From Desulfobacterales bacterium CG23_combo_of_CG06-09_8_20_14_all_51_8 (GTDB taxonomy: Bacteria > Desulfobacterota > Desulfobacteria > Desulfobacterales > Desulfosalsimonadaceae), in the NCBI GenBank assembly GCA_002772195.1, contig PCSG01000322.1, forward strand, positions 190 to 6,352: a stretch of 6,163 bases of DNA, read 5' to 3'. Below are positions 5,950 to 6,163 of this stretch, piece after piece. Position 1 is the stretch's first letter. Each line of letters starts with the position of its first letter. A model generated the notes under the pieces. That model made no database searches. It was not told the DNA's origin and saw nothing but the letters and a program-made list of their open reading frames with translations. Position numbers and translations under genes: made by a program.

Positions 5950-6163
5950 ATGAACGAACCCCAAAAAACCATTCTCCCCATTCTGCTCGCCCTGATCGTG
6001 GCGATCTTTCCCCACATCCCGCGGCTGCCCCTGTGGATTGTGGTCTGGTGCGGGACCCTGTGGGGGTATCTGGTTCTCTCCTTCCGGTTCCGGTGGCCCC
6101 GGCCCGGGAAAACCCTCCGGCGGGTTCTGACAGTGGTGGGGATCCTCGGCCTATTGCTGACCT
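5950..6163 (+). CDS. Membrane N-terminus of a TgpA/DUF3488-like transglutaminase, 3' partial
   Basis: An open frame starts at the ATG at 5950, 10 bp after the DUF58 stop, and runs off the right edge (71 codons seen). It begins MNEPQKTILPILLALIVAIFPH and has hydrophobic stretches at about residues 8-20, 27-45 and 60-71, split by the basic segment RFRWPRPGKTLRR. This is the start of a multi-pass membrane protein. The gene order moxR, DUF58, then a TgpA-type protein (membrane helices followed by a periplasmic transglutaminase-like domain) is common, and the amino-terminal pattern fits. The catalytic Cys-His-Asp domain lies outside the window, so the family call rests on context. No good ribosome binding site is seen, suggesting coupling to the gene before it. 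Confidence 0.7.
   Translation, partial: MNEPQKTILPILLALIVAIFPHIPRLPLWIVVWCGTLWGYLVLSFRFRWPRPGKTLRRVLTVVGILGLLLT

Noticed and set aside
1..6163. CRISPR arrays, tRNA or rRNA genes
   Set aside because: I saw no regularly spaced direct repeats, cloverleaf patterns with a CCA-type end, or conserved rRNA segments.

Overview
The window looks like a bacterial chromosome with an accessory patch on its left and ordinary housekeeping-type genes on its right. No gene here fixes the taxon. The moderate-to-high GC of the right half, a MoxR/DUF58/transglutaminase cluster, an IS701-type element and an attC-like site would suit a proteobacterium or Desulfobacterota, but that is a guess. Base composition changes sharply: about 50% GC in the insertion sequence, clearly AT-rich from about 1320 to 2305, about 50% in the methyltransferase and vapBC, and high GC from 4075 to the end.

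Left part (1-2383). The window opens inside an IS701-like transposase whose N-terminus lies off the left edge. Its reading frame is broken at a run of seven A at 1143-1149, and the missing C-terminus continues in another frame to 1320. Directly after it is an AT-rich gene for a PD-(D/E)xK (Mrr/restriction-endonuclease-like) nuclease that has lost its 5' end. The catalytic motif (GVD, then QCK) can still be read, but there is no normal start, so the insertion sequence appears to sit inside this gene. The nuclease stop codon overlaps an 81-bp imperfect palindrome (2303-2383) with the anatomy of an integron attC site: an AAC/GTT outer pair, complementary L boxes with one extrahelical base, and a structured terminal loop. 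I read this block as an integron gene cassette carrying a possible defence nuclease, cut by an IS.

Middle (2400-4008). A TTG-started class I SAM-dependent methyltransferase begins 24 bp after the attC-like site. It is followed by an 18-bp imperfect hairpin that could be a transcript end or a degenerate second attC. Then comes a compact VapBC-type toxin-antitoxin module with a perfect 15-bp inverted-repeat operator that overlaps its predicted promoter and lies just before vapB. The AbrB-type antitoxin and PIN-domain toxin overlap by 14 bp, and an AT-rich hairpin with a T6 tract ends the unit.

Right part (4075-6163). A tightly packed operon encodes a MoxR AAA+ ATPase, a membrane-anchored DUF58 protein (GTGA overlap with moxR), and the start of a membrane protein that fits the N-terminus of a TgpA/DUF3488-type transglutaminase. 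This is a known conserved gene order. Its job is usually described as assembly or maturation of envelope or secreted proteins.
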